This document shows, one piece after another, positions 48,347 to 59,924 of a stretch of DNA of 64,000 nt. Both the position numbers and the translations under genes were made by a program. Source of the DNA: Pholiota molesta (lineage: Eukaryota; Basidiomycota; Agaricomycetes; Agaricales; Strophariaceae); assembly GCA_014925825.1 (NCBI GenBank), contig JACGCK010000057.1:62001-126000 (forward strand), in the 5' to 3' direction. Numbering within the stretch: the first letter of the stretch is position 1; every line of letters starts with the position of its first letter. Below the pieces are notes generated by a model that did not search any database, was not told the DNA's origin, and was given only the letters and a program-made list of their open reading frames with translations.

Positions 48347-48530
48347 ATGCCCTCTATCCTCAATCTCAAGTTCAAAGTTGGTCGCCTTTGCGCACCAATT
48401 CTTTTCTTTGACCGTGTTCACTCATTGTCCTTTTTTTTGCTTTTTTTTTCTCGCTTCCTCTCCACCTCTAGGGAAACAAGTCTTTTGTCGCGTTCAGCAA
48501 CCTTAATGATACAGAGTCTCTAACCAAGAC
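48290..48530 (+). promoter_or_regulatory. Pyrimidine-rich 5' leader of the GATA-factor gene, with uORF
   Basis: The 180 bp up to about 48472 are strongly C/T-rich on the coding strand, with runs of 8 and 9 T near 48431-48449, as in leaders of well-expressed fungal genes. A uORF starts at ATG 48347 and stops at TAA 48521-48523 (58 codons), only 7 nt before the main ATG at 48531. The T runs are exactly where base-count errors would alter this frame. Confidence 0.5.
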
Positions 48531-51500
48531 ATGGAAGGTAGACAGATCTCTCTTACGTCCCTTATCTCCGTGCTCACCGTCCTTCTCCGCCAGGTCTGTA
48601 CCAAGGTCGCTAGCTACCTCGAACAAGGTTCAAGACTCGAGAACTTGAGCTGGAGGCTATGGCATCTTCAGAATCTCATGGTCGACACCGATAACGCCAA
48701 ATCCAAGCGAGAGTTCAAGAAGCTCAGCAAATGCATGGGGGACAAACTGGACAAAGAGAAAGGACGGTTCGTCGTTAAGCGCCCTCCCCCAAAACCCTTA
48801 ACCCTAAGCCACTTTTTTCCATCCTTCAGGAGCATCGAAGAGCTCGAGGCCCCCGATTTCAAACGCAACCACTCCACCGACATGATCCGACAGCGCGCTG
48901 TCGAGAAAGAACGCAACCGCGAAGCCAGCCAGAATGCCACCCCCGGCACCATCAAGCGCATGCAGTTCACCTTCAGCGTCGACCAGCCCGTCCAGCCAAC
49001 ATCGAGTGCCCCTGCCAAGAAGCCCGACACCAGACCCTCGGCCGAGTTCGCTAAGCGGACAAAGACTGCGCCCGCTGCGCGAGCTCAGCATGACGACGAG
49101 GACACAGTCATGGGCGATGCCGCCGACACTCAGCGCGAGTCATTTCATGGCAACGCTTCCACCAACATGCCTTCTTCCCTACACTTTCCCGGACTCTTTG
49201 GAAACGACTTTGGCCCTTCTGCACTTCTTTACGCCGCGCCCACTTTGACGAACAGCATGAACTACGGCGAAGGGTTCCATCCCTCCTCCAATAACGAACA
49301 ATTTAGCATTTCTCGCCCTACCATCGAGCTTGCTCTCGATGACCTCCTTTTCAATGACGACGCATCCACCGATGATGGTTCGCATACTGCCTGGATGAAC
49401 AGCTTCAGCAATGTGATTTCCAGTCGCACTGCTGATCACTCCGCCAACTCTGTCGGCGACATCGAAAAGGACGAAGCGTCTGCTTCTTCCACCTCTTCTG
49501 CTGCAGGTCAGCAGCAGGATGTGCCCATGACCACTCATATGGCTGCCCCACCACCTGTTCCTGTAGCCGCTCCTCCTGTCGTTACCTCGGCCACGCCCTC
49601 CATTGCCGTCATCAACCGAAAATCATCCGCTGTCTCGTCATCTTCCTCAGGCATCTCCAGCACCTCCTCAGCCGCGCCGCGAGCTGATGACGAAAACAGC
49701 ATGACCAGCGACGATGAGGACTTCGACCAGCTCTCCCCCGCCCCAAGCACAGCGAGGAAGACGTCCATCTTCAAGAATATTCCACCCCTCTCACAATCTG
49801 TCAAGGACATTCTTCCCGAAACCGTCGCTCCTTCGCGCCTGAGCTCGATCTACGGCACGCGCTCGAGCACGCCCACCGGACGCCCGACGCTGACCCTCCG
49901 CACGCAGGCGGTGTCGACCCGGTCGTCCGGCCCGAGCGCCACGGCAACGAGCGTGAACCCCGCCGTGCTGCGCGGCTCGAGCTCGGCGCTCAACTCGGCG
50001 CCTGGCGGCGTCAAGGCGGAGTGCTCGAACTGCGGCGCGACCCACACCCCCCTCTGGCGGCGCGGCCTGAATGATGAGCTCAACTGCAACGCCTGCGGGC
50101 TGTACTGCAAGCTCGTGCGTCGTTCATCCTAAGTTTCTTTGGTTTGTGCTTTTTCTGACTGGGAGTCTCTTGCGTTAAATAGCATAAGCGTCCGCGCCCA
50201 AAGAGCATGCGTAACTCGCACGGCGGGGAGGGCCGCGCGGCGTCGTCGCAGGTCGCCCCGCGCCCGGAGACGGTCGACGTCATGGGTAAGTCGCTCGTCG
50301 ACAGCAAAAGTGGTCCACTTTATTCAGACCCAGTTCGGCCTTCAGTAGCAGCGCAGTGTTACAACTGCCATACCACTGCCACGCCGCTCTGGAGGAAGGA
50401 CGACGAGGGCAAGACGGTCTGCAATGCGTAAGTGGCAATTTCGCCGAGGTTTTGATTTTGCTTGAGCGCTAATTAATTTGCTGTCCCTTTTTATTCTATT
50501 TACATGGACAGTTGTGGGTTGTACTACAAACTCCATGGCTCTGCCCGTCCGATTTCCATGAAGTCGGATGTCATCAGGAAGCGCTCGCGGCATGACGCTC
50601 GTCGTGCTGGCGTTCCAGAGGATACCCCCTCCGCTAGCCCTGGCGTCAGCCGCCGCACATCTCCAGTGCGCGATGCCTCTCCCACTCTTGCCCCAGACTC
50701 CACCACGCAGATGACCTACGAGTTCAACGAGGACTCTGACTCGTTCCGCAATACTACCACTCCATCTGAGCTCCTTGGAGCTCTCGGCAACACCACGGAA
50801 ACCACACAAACCAGCGCCCCCACCGTCTACAACGCGTACCAGCTCTCCTTCCCTGGCCCATACACCTCCGACTACCTCATGCAGCTCTACAGCCTTCCCA
50901 CAGACGCCCTTCCCTTCTCCAGTGTGGACTCCTCGAGATCGACCTCGGCATGAGCCCGCGCTCGCCCAAGCGCCGCCGCATGAGCACGGACTCGGCGGAC
51001 GAGCCGCCCGCGTCCGCCGTCTCGTTCAGCTCGTTCGGCGGGGACGGGTACAGCTCCGCGTCGTCCACCGCGTCGCACTCCAAGCGCGCGTCGATGGAGT
51101 TCCCGTTCAGCACGTACAACAGCAACGGGGCGATCGCCCAGGGCCCCGCGCTGCGCGGCTCGGGGAACACGTTCTGGCACCCGCCGATGATGCCCCAGAG
51201 CAGCGCGGACACCGACGCGCAGCTTTCCACGCGCCGACGATGGTGGCGTCTGCGTCGTCGGGCTCGGGCGCGAGCACGCCGGTTCGGCGACGGATGGCAG
51301 CGAGAGCGGCAGTGGGGGCGCGGCGAATGACGATCGCCGATGGATTATTTGCATCCGCCGATGGCGATTCAGGACGAGGACAGTCTGTTCTCGGCCTACC
51401 TGCACCCCCGATGGCGTTGCCGGACGAGCGGCCAAGGGGGGTGTGGGCCAGGAGCGCAGGGCGCGGACGCCGACGGAGATGCGAACAACATGCACGCGCC

Positions 51501-51540
51501 GCTGTACGAATCGTATTTTCATGATCTGGTCGCCGTCTAG
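48531..51540 (+). CDS. GATA-type transcription factor with two zinc fingers
   Basis: This is a nuclear regulator that binds GATA sites. It resembles basidiomycete nitrogen- or iron-regulatory GATA factors, but I cannot assign an orthologue. The N-terminal fungal GATA helper region is visible (ASYLEQGSRLENLSWRLWHL and KREFKKLSKCMGDKLDKEKG), followed after an intron at 48768-48828 by SIEELEAPDFKRNHSTDMIR. A Ser-rich middle follows. Finger 1 is CSNCGATHTPLWRRG...CNACGLYCKL (50023-50112). The basic extension HKRPRPKSMRNSHGGEG comes after an intron at 50113-50180. Finger 2 is CYNCHTTATPLWRKDDEG...CNACGLYYKLHG; introns lie at 50286-50339 and 50427-50512. Its tail is the AreA-like ARPISMKSDVIRKRSRHD. 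One base seems missing at 50931, joining SSVDS to LEIDLGMSPRSPKRRRM. Frames change again near 51225, and the probable end is 51540. Confidence 0.88.
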
Positions 51541-52720
51541 ATTATAGATTGCATACCCTTGAAGAGGGCGATCGTGGTGGCTTTTCCAGCTGGGCTGTCC
51601 AGGCCCTCTTGGTCGTCCTTCTTCCGTCTTATTGTTTCGTTGTCCCGACCTTTTTTGCCCCCTTCTGTTCAATTATTACTTTCCTTCCGCCCGCGAACGA
51701 TCTTCTTTTCCCCGCATGGACTTCCGAGTTTCCTCATTGCATGGTTTTGGTTCTTTGTCGCATATTTTTTGCATTTACGCAGCCTGCGAGCGTCCGTCTG
51801 CCTTCCATCCGTTGCTTGACTCGTGCACGACCTTGTTCTCACTTACCATTGTCTGCTTTCATTCATTGGTTCCGCCTTCACGCCATCATGATCATTTGGT
51901 TGCCTCGCGTCTTCATTCTCGCGACTCTGTTCCGGCTGCATCGTCGCATCGTTGTTTTATTTAGATGCTATCCATCACGAAAACTCATCGTCAACTTATC
52001 TTTTCTTTTAACTCATCGCATTGCTTTGAAGCTCTCCTTTCCCCATCTATTCCCTCTCTCTATCTCCTCAAGCATCTCCCGTGTCCGCTAGTCAATACAT
52101 CATCGTCCTCATCATCATCAGTTCCGTTCAGCAACATCATTCACCACTTACGACCCAACGCCAGCCATCGCTTGTTTTATTTCCGACTCCAGCCTACCCT
52201 ACCAGCACAACTATCTTGTCCGCCCTTTTTTCTTGCTTGATGCTCGGAACGACGCATTTCTTACACCCGCTGAGGACAACCGTCCTTCAACAACCCCGAC
52301 CACACTAACATTCAACTGCCGGTCATCTCAAATTCATCTTGTTTACACTATCTTTTTTTTGGTTATCTTGTTGAATCTCTTTCCTCTTACCTCCTCGAAT
52401 ATAACGACAGCCCGAATCATTATCGTCTTCCGTCATCACAAAGCTTCTTCTATAGCAAGATACATATACCTTTCTTTATCTTTCCTTCCTTTCTTATCAA
52501 CTCATCAACAACCATCACTGTACATCAAACCTCCTAGTTTTGTTCTAGCGCGAAGGGCTTGCGCGTTTCCAAGCCCCCAAAGAGAAGATCCAAAGACGAA
52601 ATATGATTATTTATTTTCCCCCCTTGCCTATCTACCCAACCAGCCCACGATCAACCAACCAACCAACATCATCTGTACATTACGCGTATTCGAGTTATAG
52701 TTATTTACATATCACTCAAG
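51541..52720 (+). promoter_or_regulatory. Long pyrimidine-rich 3' flank, probable 3' UTR of the GATA gene
   Basis: For about 1.1 kb the plus strand is dominated by C and T. Stops are rare in places only because of this bias, and translations are low-complexity with no family signature. It starts right after the GATA-factor stop, so a long 3' UTR is the simplest reading. Confidence 0.45.
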
Positions 52721-54344
52721 TAGTGCTCGAGAACTGCCACAAAATAAACCAATAAATGGCAGCCACAGTTATTCCTCGTATGACATATGCCCTCGCTTTT
52801 ATCACGCATTGCCAGCGTATCAAGTCTACTCGGAAGGTACTAGGTAACTACTGGACCGATGTATGAAAAACGATTGAGCCGTAGAACTTCCATCCATCCG
52901 CACATTTCGCGTCATCTGTCTAGTACTTCTTTGAAAATCTTTGGGGATGTCGAATCCAAATGCTGGAGCAGTGATGTGGAAGCTTGTGGGTGTGGTTCTG
53001 AACATGCTGTGGAAACTTCGGCGTAATTTTGAAATGGATGATTTTCGCAGTTGCGATAGCCAAGGACGAGGTTACATCTGGTTACATCAAAAAAGAACAT
53101 GGACCTCGTTGTGTTGTGGGCAAATTTATCGAGCGATTGCGAACATGGGGCCGGGCTCGCATTGAAAATTCGTTCCGCTGATCCGATATTTGTTGGAATG
53201 ATGTATCCTGGTGGCACACGCTGCACAGAAGTCTATGGAAGTAGTACAAGGTAGTACATGACCTCCGCACAGCCTTCGAATTGCAAACTGTAAAGTTCAC
53301 AGAAATTTGAGCTAACGTGCACCAATTTTTCCTATCAGAGCTTCAGGGTTATGTCCTAGAATACTGGAAGTATTGCACACCTGAGGATGAGCGATACATT
53401 TGTTATTACTATGTATGCACCTATGTAGTCCTAAGTCGCATGAGTCGCAGGCTCGCAGCTGTCAGTATTATAGCGTTCTATTCTTAGAACTGCCATATTC
53501 CCACAGCCAGTTGGCATCAGTGTAGTACTTATATCATCAAGTTGAAAACTTGTGAAAAGCGCTGGCTCGATCATGAATTCCTTCTGACGAGCTATGAGGG
53601 GATGAGAAATATTGGCTGAAATAATAATAAATCACTCATGCATCACAATATCGACACCATGGTGATAGAAGTTCCTGAAGAAATGCATTATCGCCAATTC
53701 TTCCATCTCTCAAAAAATGCTGGAAATTCTTCACCAATTTAGCCAAATGCTCAGCATCAAACAAATTCGAGAACATCCCCAACGTTAAGAGGATCCGTCT
53801 ACCTTGTTTTCTGCACAAGCATTGAATTTTAAAAAAAAAAAAGAAACGCCACGTTTGAACGTTGATTGCTGAACCAATACTGATGTAGTACTTACTGTAC
53901 ATGCAGCTGCACAACTGATGCGCAAAATAGAAATGTGTGCAAGCGTTGCACATGTGCTGAATTATTATCGTACAAGTGAATGCAAGTGCATGTCAGCTCA
54001 AACTGTATTGATTGCGTTCTCACTTTTAAATTAAAATTGTCCCACCAAGATCCCCGCGTGGTTGACCATATGACCTCAAGCTGACACCATTCACATAAGT
54101 ATACATAGAGTTTGTGGCTACCTCAGGTCGCGATAAGCTAAGGCACGACCCTTTCAGACAACTTCTCGATCATTCATTCCACTTCTTTATACACGGTTCA
54201 TTAAAAGATAGTCAGACTTTGAGTCGGATTGCATGCATTTCCGTCCTAACCCTTCAGAATGGTTAGAGAAAACGGAATCCAAATTTCTGGTATTTTATAA
54301 GATATACTCATAGAGCATTTTCTCAAAAGCGATTTTTCCCCAGC
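52721..54344. other. Intergenic stretch
   Basis: No supported gene, RNA or repeat is seen. An A-rich run lies at about 53829-53841. The stretch is the 3' flank of the minus-strand coiled-coil gene. Confidence 0.4.
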
Positions 54345-55049
54345 CTAAAACATCCATCCAACAAAGGGATTATTCGCTTCTGTCTCTGTCGAGTACCGTG
54401 GATATTGCGGCAGATGCTGCGAAGGCGACACAGCAGGAACGTTGTACTGGGATGGGGATGGCGCAGCCCCATTATGATATACGGCAGGGTGGTTGGACTG
54501 GTATCCTGAGGGACGATAGTACGGATTTTGTTGGTGCGAATTCAGAGCCTCCCTATGCTGTCGATATTCTAGTCCTAGTCCTCGAGCAGCATGTTCCGAA
54601 TTTTGGCGCGAGGCACTTGCTATCGCAGATGGGTGATTGGTTGACGATATCCCCTCTTTCTTCATGATATCCTCTAGCTCTCTGCATTTCCTTGCCAGCA
54701 CCTTCCTCTGTTCTCTTTCTGCTTCGTACAGCTGCTTCAAATGTTGAATTTCATCGTTCAGCTTCTCTGATTCCTGCTTCTGCAATTGAATCATGCTCAT
54801 AATTTGACTTTCCGAGCTGGAATGAGAGGTGGTTGACAAAGCCCTCATAACATGTAGTAGAATTTTGACGACGTACGGCGTTGTCATTTTCCACCAATCT
54901 ATGATATGTTCTTGCGTTAAGGAAGTGAGCGATATGCTGTACAGTAACTGTTTATCTGCGACGTTATTTATCCGGTGCCCCTTCACACCTATTTCCGGGA
55001 AGGTATCGTAGGTAACTCGTCGTGTGTTGAATGAAATACATGTCGTCAT
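54345..55049 (-). CDS. Coiled-coil protein of unknown function
   Basis: This is a single uninterrupted frame of 234 codons (ATG 55049), unusual here because it needs no frame correction. I do not recognise the family. Residues about 30-70 are mixed (SISLTSLTQEHIIDWWKMTT). Residues about 85-130 form a strong coiled coil (MIQLQKQESEKLNDEIQHLK then QLYEAEREQRKVLARKCREL). The last 90 residues are polar and rich in Gln, Tyr, Ser and Pro (HQQNPYYRPSGYQSNHPAVY), ending NPFVGWMF. A coiled coil plus disordered tail resembles RING/coiled-coil meiotic or scaffold proteins, but no RING is visible; one could lie in an unseen upstream exon. It is divergent from the caspase-like gene at 55514. Confidence 0.55.
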   Translation of the reverse strand: MTTCISFNTRRVTYDTFPEIGVKGHRINNVADKQLLYSISLTSLTQEHIIDWWKMTTPYVVKILLHVMRALSTTSHSSSESQIMSMIQLQKQESEKLNDEIQHLKQLYEAEREQRKVLARKCRELEDIMKKEGISSTNHPSAIASASRQNSEHAARGLGLEYRQHREALNSHQQNPYYRPSGYQSNHPAVYHNGAAPSPSQYNVPAVSPSQHLPQYPRYSTETEANNPFVGWMF

Positions 55050-55513
55050 GATCAATCAATATTAAAATTCATGGGACATTTTGGCTAAAATTAGACATAC
55101 ACAAGGCACTTATTGGCTGAATTCATAGTATGAGAAACCCCACTCGCAATCTAAACCCCTTTTAGGGTATAGTGGTTATGGCCTTGAGGCCGTGAAACTC
55201 GAAAGCACACCTTTACTATATTTGTGAGATATGTGACACCAACTCAATTCATAAGACCGCATGGTTAAGCGCCCACTGTAACAAACACGAGAGGACTGCT
55301 CTATTCGCTTCTTTCGGTCGTATTTATTTCCTTGTGGAAGCCTCATTGGAGGTATATTAACTTGAGGCTACATAGCGCATCTGTCGCTTGATTCACGGAT
55401 ATATTTCCACATTCCCTCTTGAGAACGTTACAGCGTTCTAGCGACCTCAAGGCGGACCACAATCAGTACGATATCGAATAGTTGGTTCACCGATAAGTTA
55501 ACGTTGGACGACT
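55050..55513. other. Divergent intergenic stretch
   Basis: This lies between the coiled-coil gene and the caspase-like gene, which are transcribed away from each other, and could hold both promoters. A tRNA-like string near 55155 was examined and not accepted. Confidence 0.4.
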
Positions 55514-58310
55514 ATGTATGGTAGAGGCGGCTCGAACCCTCGTGTACAGGCTACAGCCCCAACTTTGTGAGACTTCGTGATACTAAGATCGTTAACACTA
55601 TATCTTATAATCTGGATTTACCGAGGCTTTTCGCCTTGACTATTGGAATCAACCAATATCTAACAGGGAATACGCAGCACTCAAGGGCTGTGCTGCAGAC
55701 GCTGATGCCGTCGAAGCCTATCTCGAATCCAAGTTGTCTGTTGATAAATCACAGATTACAAGCCTACGAAATGAACGTGCCACAAGGTCTGCCATCATAC
55801 AAGCCTTCAGAGCACTCGAAAACGATGGCAGAATCCAACATGGAAGTCCTATCCTAATATACTTTGCAGGACATGGCGGAGAGGCGACTGCTCCGGAGGG
55901 GTGGCCCTGCTCAGGCAAAGTCCAAATGATTATTCCTTTGATTGTGGATGTGAATTGGTGGAGAGATTGTCCATGGAATCCCGGATCTCACAATCCAATC
56001 GCATCTCAAACGTATCGCAGACAAAAGGGGAAAATATCGTAAGAATTTATTGAAATCCAACTGAACCAAGCTAAATATGCGTAACTTTCAGACCGTTATA
56101 TTCGACAACTGTTTTTCTGGGTCCGGAACCCGGTCTCTCAGCGGAGGTGCTGCGCCTTTAAATGGGACAGTAAGAGCTGTAAACTATAGAGCGGCGTTGC
56201 CAAAAACTTTACTCGACAGTGATCGCATCATCTTGGTGGCCAGACGGTTCCTCATGGCAATAACTTGAACGAGAGAGGGATTAGAGTTGCTTCAGACTAC
56301 GTCGCTAGTGGGCAGAGATCGCATATACTGCTCGCCGCTTGCAGGAGCAACGAATATGCACGAGAGGCCAATAACCGAGGTGTTTTCACTCAGGCCCTGC
56401 TACAAGTACTGCCAGGCCTTGATATTTCAACGATCACATACAAGGAGCTGCTCAAACGAATTCCCCATCTGTCTACGTAAGTAATTCTCGTTCTCCTAAC
56501 TGGAGGCACTTATTTTCAATTTTACAAGGGATCAAAATCCCCAATGTGAAGGCCATGGGCAAAATCGCATCATTTTCGACGCTCGAATAGTTACTCGACC
56601 CACTGACACTCCCTATGAGGGGAAAATCCTATCAAATGGCATTCTGGAATTACAAGCAGGAGCTGCACAGGACTCGGTCGAGACGATGTTCTCAAGATCT
56701 GGAGAGACAAAGGCGACTACAATGCTAATAGAAATTCTCCCTTGGGGACGGTAAAGGTGTCCAGGGTCAACAATCTATCTTCCCACTTGCGACAGTCACT
56801 CCCACTACCGTACCGAATTTCTTCGTCGCCGACCTACTTGAATCAAAACGACCCGTTTTATACCTGTATATCCCGCCCGAGTCATGTATGCGGGTCGTTA
56901 TCGATGGATCCAGAGGGTCATGCAAACCCCTCCTCATAATCGCGCCGACATATTGGTGACGCCAACTCTTGATGATACTACACGCATCTCAATTATCTAT
57001 GAGAACGATCAGTTCTGCTTCGACATCCACGATCTAGACGTGAACCATTACGGACTCACTAGGCTCCCTCACACAATTCCTTCGGATGCAGACAGCATCA
57101 TTTCCAAAGAATCTTGAAACGAATTTCTATTTACGAGTACTACCTTCGGCAAGTCAAAGGCGTATCGGGCCTAGGAGGAAAAGTATCACTCGAGTTCTTC
57201 AGACTCAAGAAGCCTGATCAGGCGAAACATGAAGATTGGAAGTTGTGGAAATCCAAACCGACAATCTCTGCGTTGACGGAGCTGGTATCGACCTCGTCCA
57301 GGACCGTTCTCATTATGTTATCAAGCTCACGAACAAAACAAACGAGGACCTCTATCCGTCCTTATTCTACTTCGATAATTGTGATTACAGTATTGGTAAG
57401 TGTCCCTCTTCTTTGAGCTTGAAATTTGAATGGAAATGACAATCGCTGCTTGGCTTTCCAGACACTCTGTTCGAACCACCCAGTGCTGGAAAACACATTG
57501 CCGACCCCCATTAAAGGCAAGAGATTCCATAATCATTGGCCATGGAAGTGAAGGTGTATCTCCCTTCGTTCTTGACATCAGTGACCGGAGCTACGGCATG
57601 GAGGTTGGATTTCTGAAGCTCTTTGTCTCAACGCAATACGTGGATCACTCCAACATTCCACAAGGATCACCTTTCAAAGGTTTAAACTCTCGAGGGCTGA
57701 GACCGTATACTAAGCGCCCAAATGAATATTTTGGAACTGTTATGGTTCCTCTTGTCGTTCGGAAACATCAAAGTCCACGGAGTCCAGCTGCTCGGGGATT
57801 GAACATCCTCGGTGAGCACCTACTTTTTGTACTTCACTCAAGATATTGTACCTAATCAACTTCTTGTTCAGCGCCGCCGCACCTGGGCTTGATACATCAG
57901 TTGTAAGCGCCTGTCGATTTTGGTCTTACAATATGAATTCGTCTAAAATCCATATTTGATATTCTAGTTTAAACGGGTCCCCGTCGACAAACATCCCCCC
58001 TTCCTACAAAAGAAGTTATACGATATCATGCAGAAGCTCAAGGGGGTCATCGTCCCCAACATCATCACCGTCTGTCTGAACCCCTCGACGAGCAAATGGC
58101 TAGCATGCACTTATCACAGCCGAGTGAAAGCTACCTTCATAAAGCCTTTCGTGAGCTGGAGGAAATGAAAAATATATCGACAAACTGAAAGTGGATATGT
58201 CGGCTCTAGAATCCGCACACCAGCAATCTTCCCATGAGTTGGAAGACCTGACCACACGTGTAGATTGGATGGAACGGAGGATGCGTTCTCCGAACTCGAC
58301 TAACGGCTGA
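55514..58310 (+). CDS. Caspase-like (peptidase C14) protein with C-terminal coiled coil
   Basis: This belongs to the large family of fungal C14 caspase-fold proteins. The fold starts with RLFALTIGINQYL near 55620. After an apparent missing base at about 55672 come ALKGCAADADAVEAYLESKL and SQITSLRNERATRSAIIQAF. The catalytic-His strand is PILIYFAGHGGEA near 55850. The Cys motif is TVIFDNCFSGSGTR near 56095; many relatives have a His after the Cys, here Phe. ASGQRSHILLAACRSNEYAR and GVFTQALLQVLPGLDIS complete the domain. A C-terminal half with beta-rich segments (LCVDGAGIDLVQDRSHYVIK) follows, then a coiled coil (YIDKLKVDMSALESAHQQSS) ending RRMRSPNSTNG at 58310. The start codon is uncertain. 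Several other frame changes are present, so this copy may be a pseudogene. Confidence 0.72.
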
Positions 58311-58677
58311 AGAAAACTGGAGCTTCATATAACCGATTCACCGAAGGGGCGACGTTCAACATTGACCTTTGATATCCAATTTTATTTTTGCAAATTGTAT
58401 TGTGCATTGTTTTCGGAATATACTAGGCTTTTCGGTTGTGATTTTTATCAACCTTGGGTTGAACCCTCATGTGATGGTGACTTTGAAGCGGTTCTGAAAA
58501 CAATCATGCTGCCTTGTCTTCCTGCTGGTAGGAAGTCGGGGGGTTACTTTCGTATATTAAGTCGGAGCAATAAGAATACCGGACGTGGTCTGATATCTGC
58601 ACTCCCATGCACTCCGGAATGCGCATATTTATACCTGCAGATACACCCTTGTTGATTCTATATCCTCAACGGCCACA
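58311..58677. other. Short intergenic stretch
   Basis: About 370 bp between two plus-strand genes. I see nothing recognisable. Confidence 0.4.
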
Positions 58678-59420
58678 ATGTCCTTGGATAAGGTACTTGC
58701 GACACTGGTCGTAGCGATCGGCACTCACATTTCTCTCAATGGCCATCCCGGATCCAAAGCGGAAGTGACGAAGAAAAATATGCGCTGAAGGAGAGGCTGC
58801 CCTCGCTGCTGTTATGGACACAGGCATGCTCAAGGTGCGTCTATCGATTAATAACCAGACCACACCCTACCTCACTCGCATTACCTTTCCACAGCTCACC
58901 TGCTGGGTGCACATGTCCATCGAGCTCCTGCTGCTCTGCAGCACCTACCCATGCTGCCGCTGCGCCCCGCGCCGCTCCTGCTCCCGGGCGGCCAACGCGT
59001 CGAGGACCGCTCTTCCTCTCGCCCGCCGGCCTCCTCGGCGCGTCCTCATCGGCTTCAGCGCCGCCCTCCGCTCCCTCTGCTTCCGCGCGATGGGCGCCAA
59101 CTTCACGTACTCCGTCACCGTCGTCGACGGGCACCGGCTCACGACGACCGGGCCCTACGCGCTCGTGCGCCACCCCGCGTACGCCGGGTCGTACTGCCAC
59201 TACATAGGCTACTTCCTGTACTTCTCCGCGCGCGGGTCGTGGCTGCGCGAGAGCGGCGCGTACAGGTCAAGCTGGTGTGGCTGGTCTAATCCCCCTTATC
59301 TTGCGCACGTTCATGGCGTTCAGGATGTTCTGGAGGAGGCTGCCCGTGGAGGATGCGCTGATGCGGAAGCAGTTCGGGAAGCAGTGGGATGAATGGGCAG
59401 CGCGGGTGCCGTACAGCTGA
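58678..59420 (+). CDS. Isoprenylcysteine carboxyl methyltransferase-like membrane protein
   Basis: The ICMT/Ste14 family methylates the C-terminal prenylcysteine of CaaX proteins in the ER membrane. It starts at ATG 58678 (MSLDKVLATLVVAIGTHISL); a one-base break near 58785 leads into ALKERLPSLLLWTQACS. An intron at about 58833-58892 precedes LTCWVHMSIELLLLCSTYP. The diagnostic cofactor-binding segment is FRAMGANFTYSVTVVDGHRL, then TTTGPYALVRHPAYAGSYCH (about 59080-59200). The C-terminal block is RMFWRRLPVEDALMRKQFGK then QWDEWAARVPYS, ending at 59420. Length is near 220 residues, typical of the family. Agaricomycetes often carry several paralogues, so a direct STE14 role is not assured. Confidence 0.8.
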
Positions 59421-59924
59421 TTCCTTGGGTGTATTAGTCCTTGCACCCACGACATGCTTATCAGGTTGAGTGGGAACAAATTACTGGTGGTCTCACGAAC
59501 GAAGAACGAAGAATGAGTTTACACGAAAACTACTGTTCGTAACTTAAAAATAGACAAGTAATGCTATTTTAGAAAAGCCTCTTTGCTAAGTTTGCTTGCC
59601 AAGATACTTTAATCTTTTGCTATGCCTCCTCACAACACAAACCAGGAAAACCTCAAAATTATAGCGCGTCAGGACAAGTACCGCTAAATTCAAGAAAGAT
59701 ACTATAACACATACCAACCCCACCCCACCACCAGCAGTAGTACACGCAACCAAACCCCCTCGCCTCCAATTCCAATTCCGAATCCGCGCATCCCCGGTAT
59801 GTATTAATTCGCTCGTGAAATAATCACGTCCGTTCTACTTAGATCACCAGCCCGCCCTAACATCCACCGACACCGACAGACGGGCATCCCTTCTCCCATA
59901 TCTTCCTCGGAGACACGGACGCGC
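59421..59924. other. Convergent 3' intergenic stretch
   Basis: About 500 bp, partly C/A-rich near 59690-59790, between two convergent genes. I see no gene or RNA. Confidence 0.4.

Noticed and set aside
50887..51672. 261-codon minus-strand frame over the GATA 3' part
   Set aside because: It is the GC-rich antisense shadow of the real gene, with Arg/Ala-rich low complexity.
51549..52091. 180-codon frame after the GATA factor
   Set aside because: Its openness is explained by the pyrimidine bias of the strand; the translation is low-complexity.
55150..55200. tRNA-like string (GGGTATAGTGGTTATGGCC...) resembling a D-arm
   Set aside because: The following segment gives a stem with only a 4-nt loop and there is no proper T-arm or acceptor pairing.
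55520..55560. Possible tRNA B-box (GGTTCGAGCC on the minus strand)
   Set aside because: Flanking bases do not pair as a T-stem and no matching A-box or acceptor stem is present.
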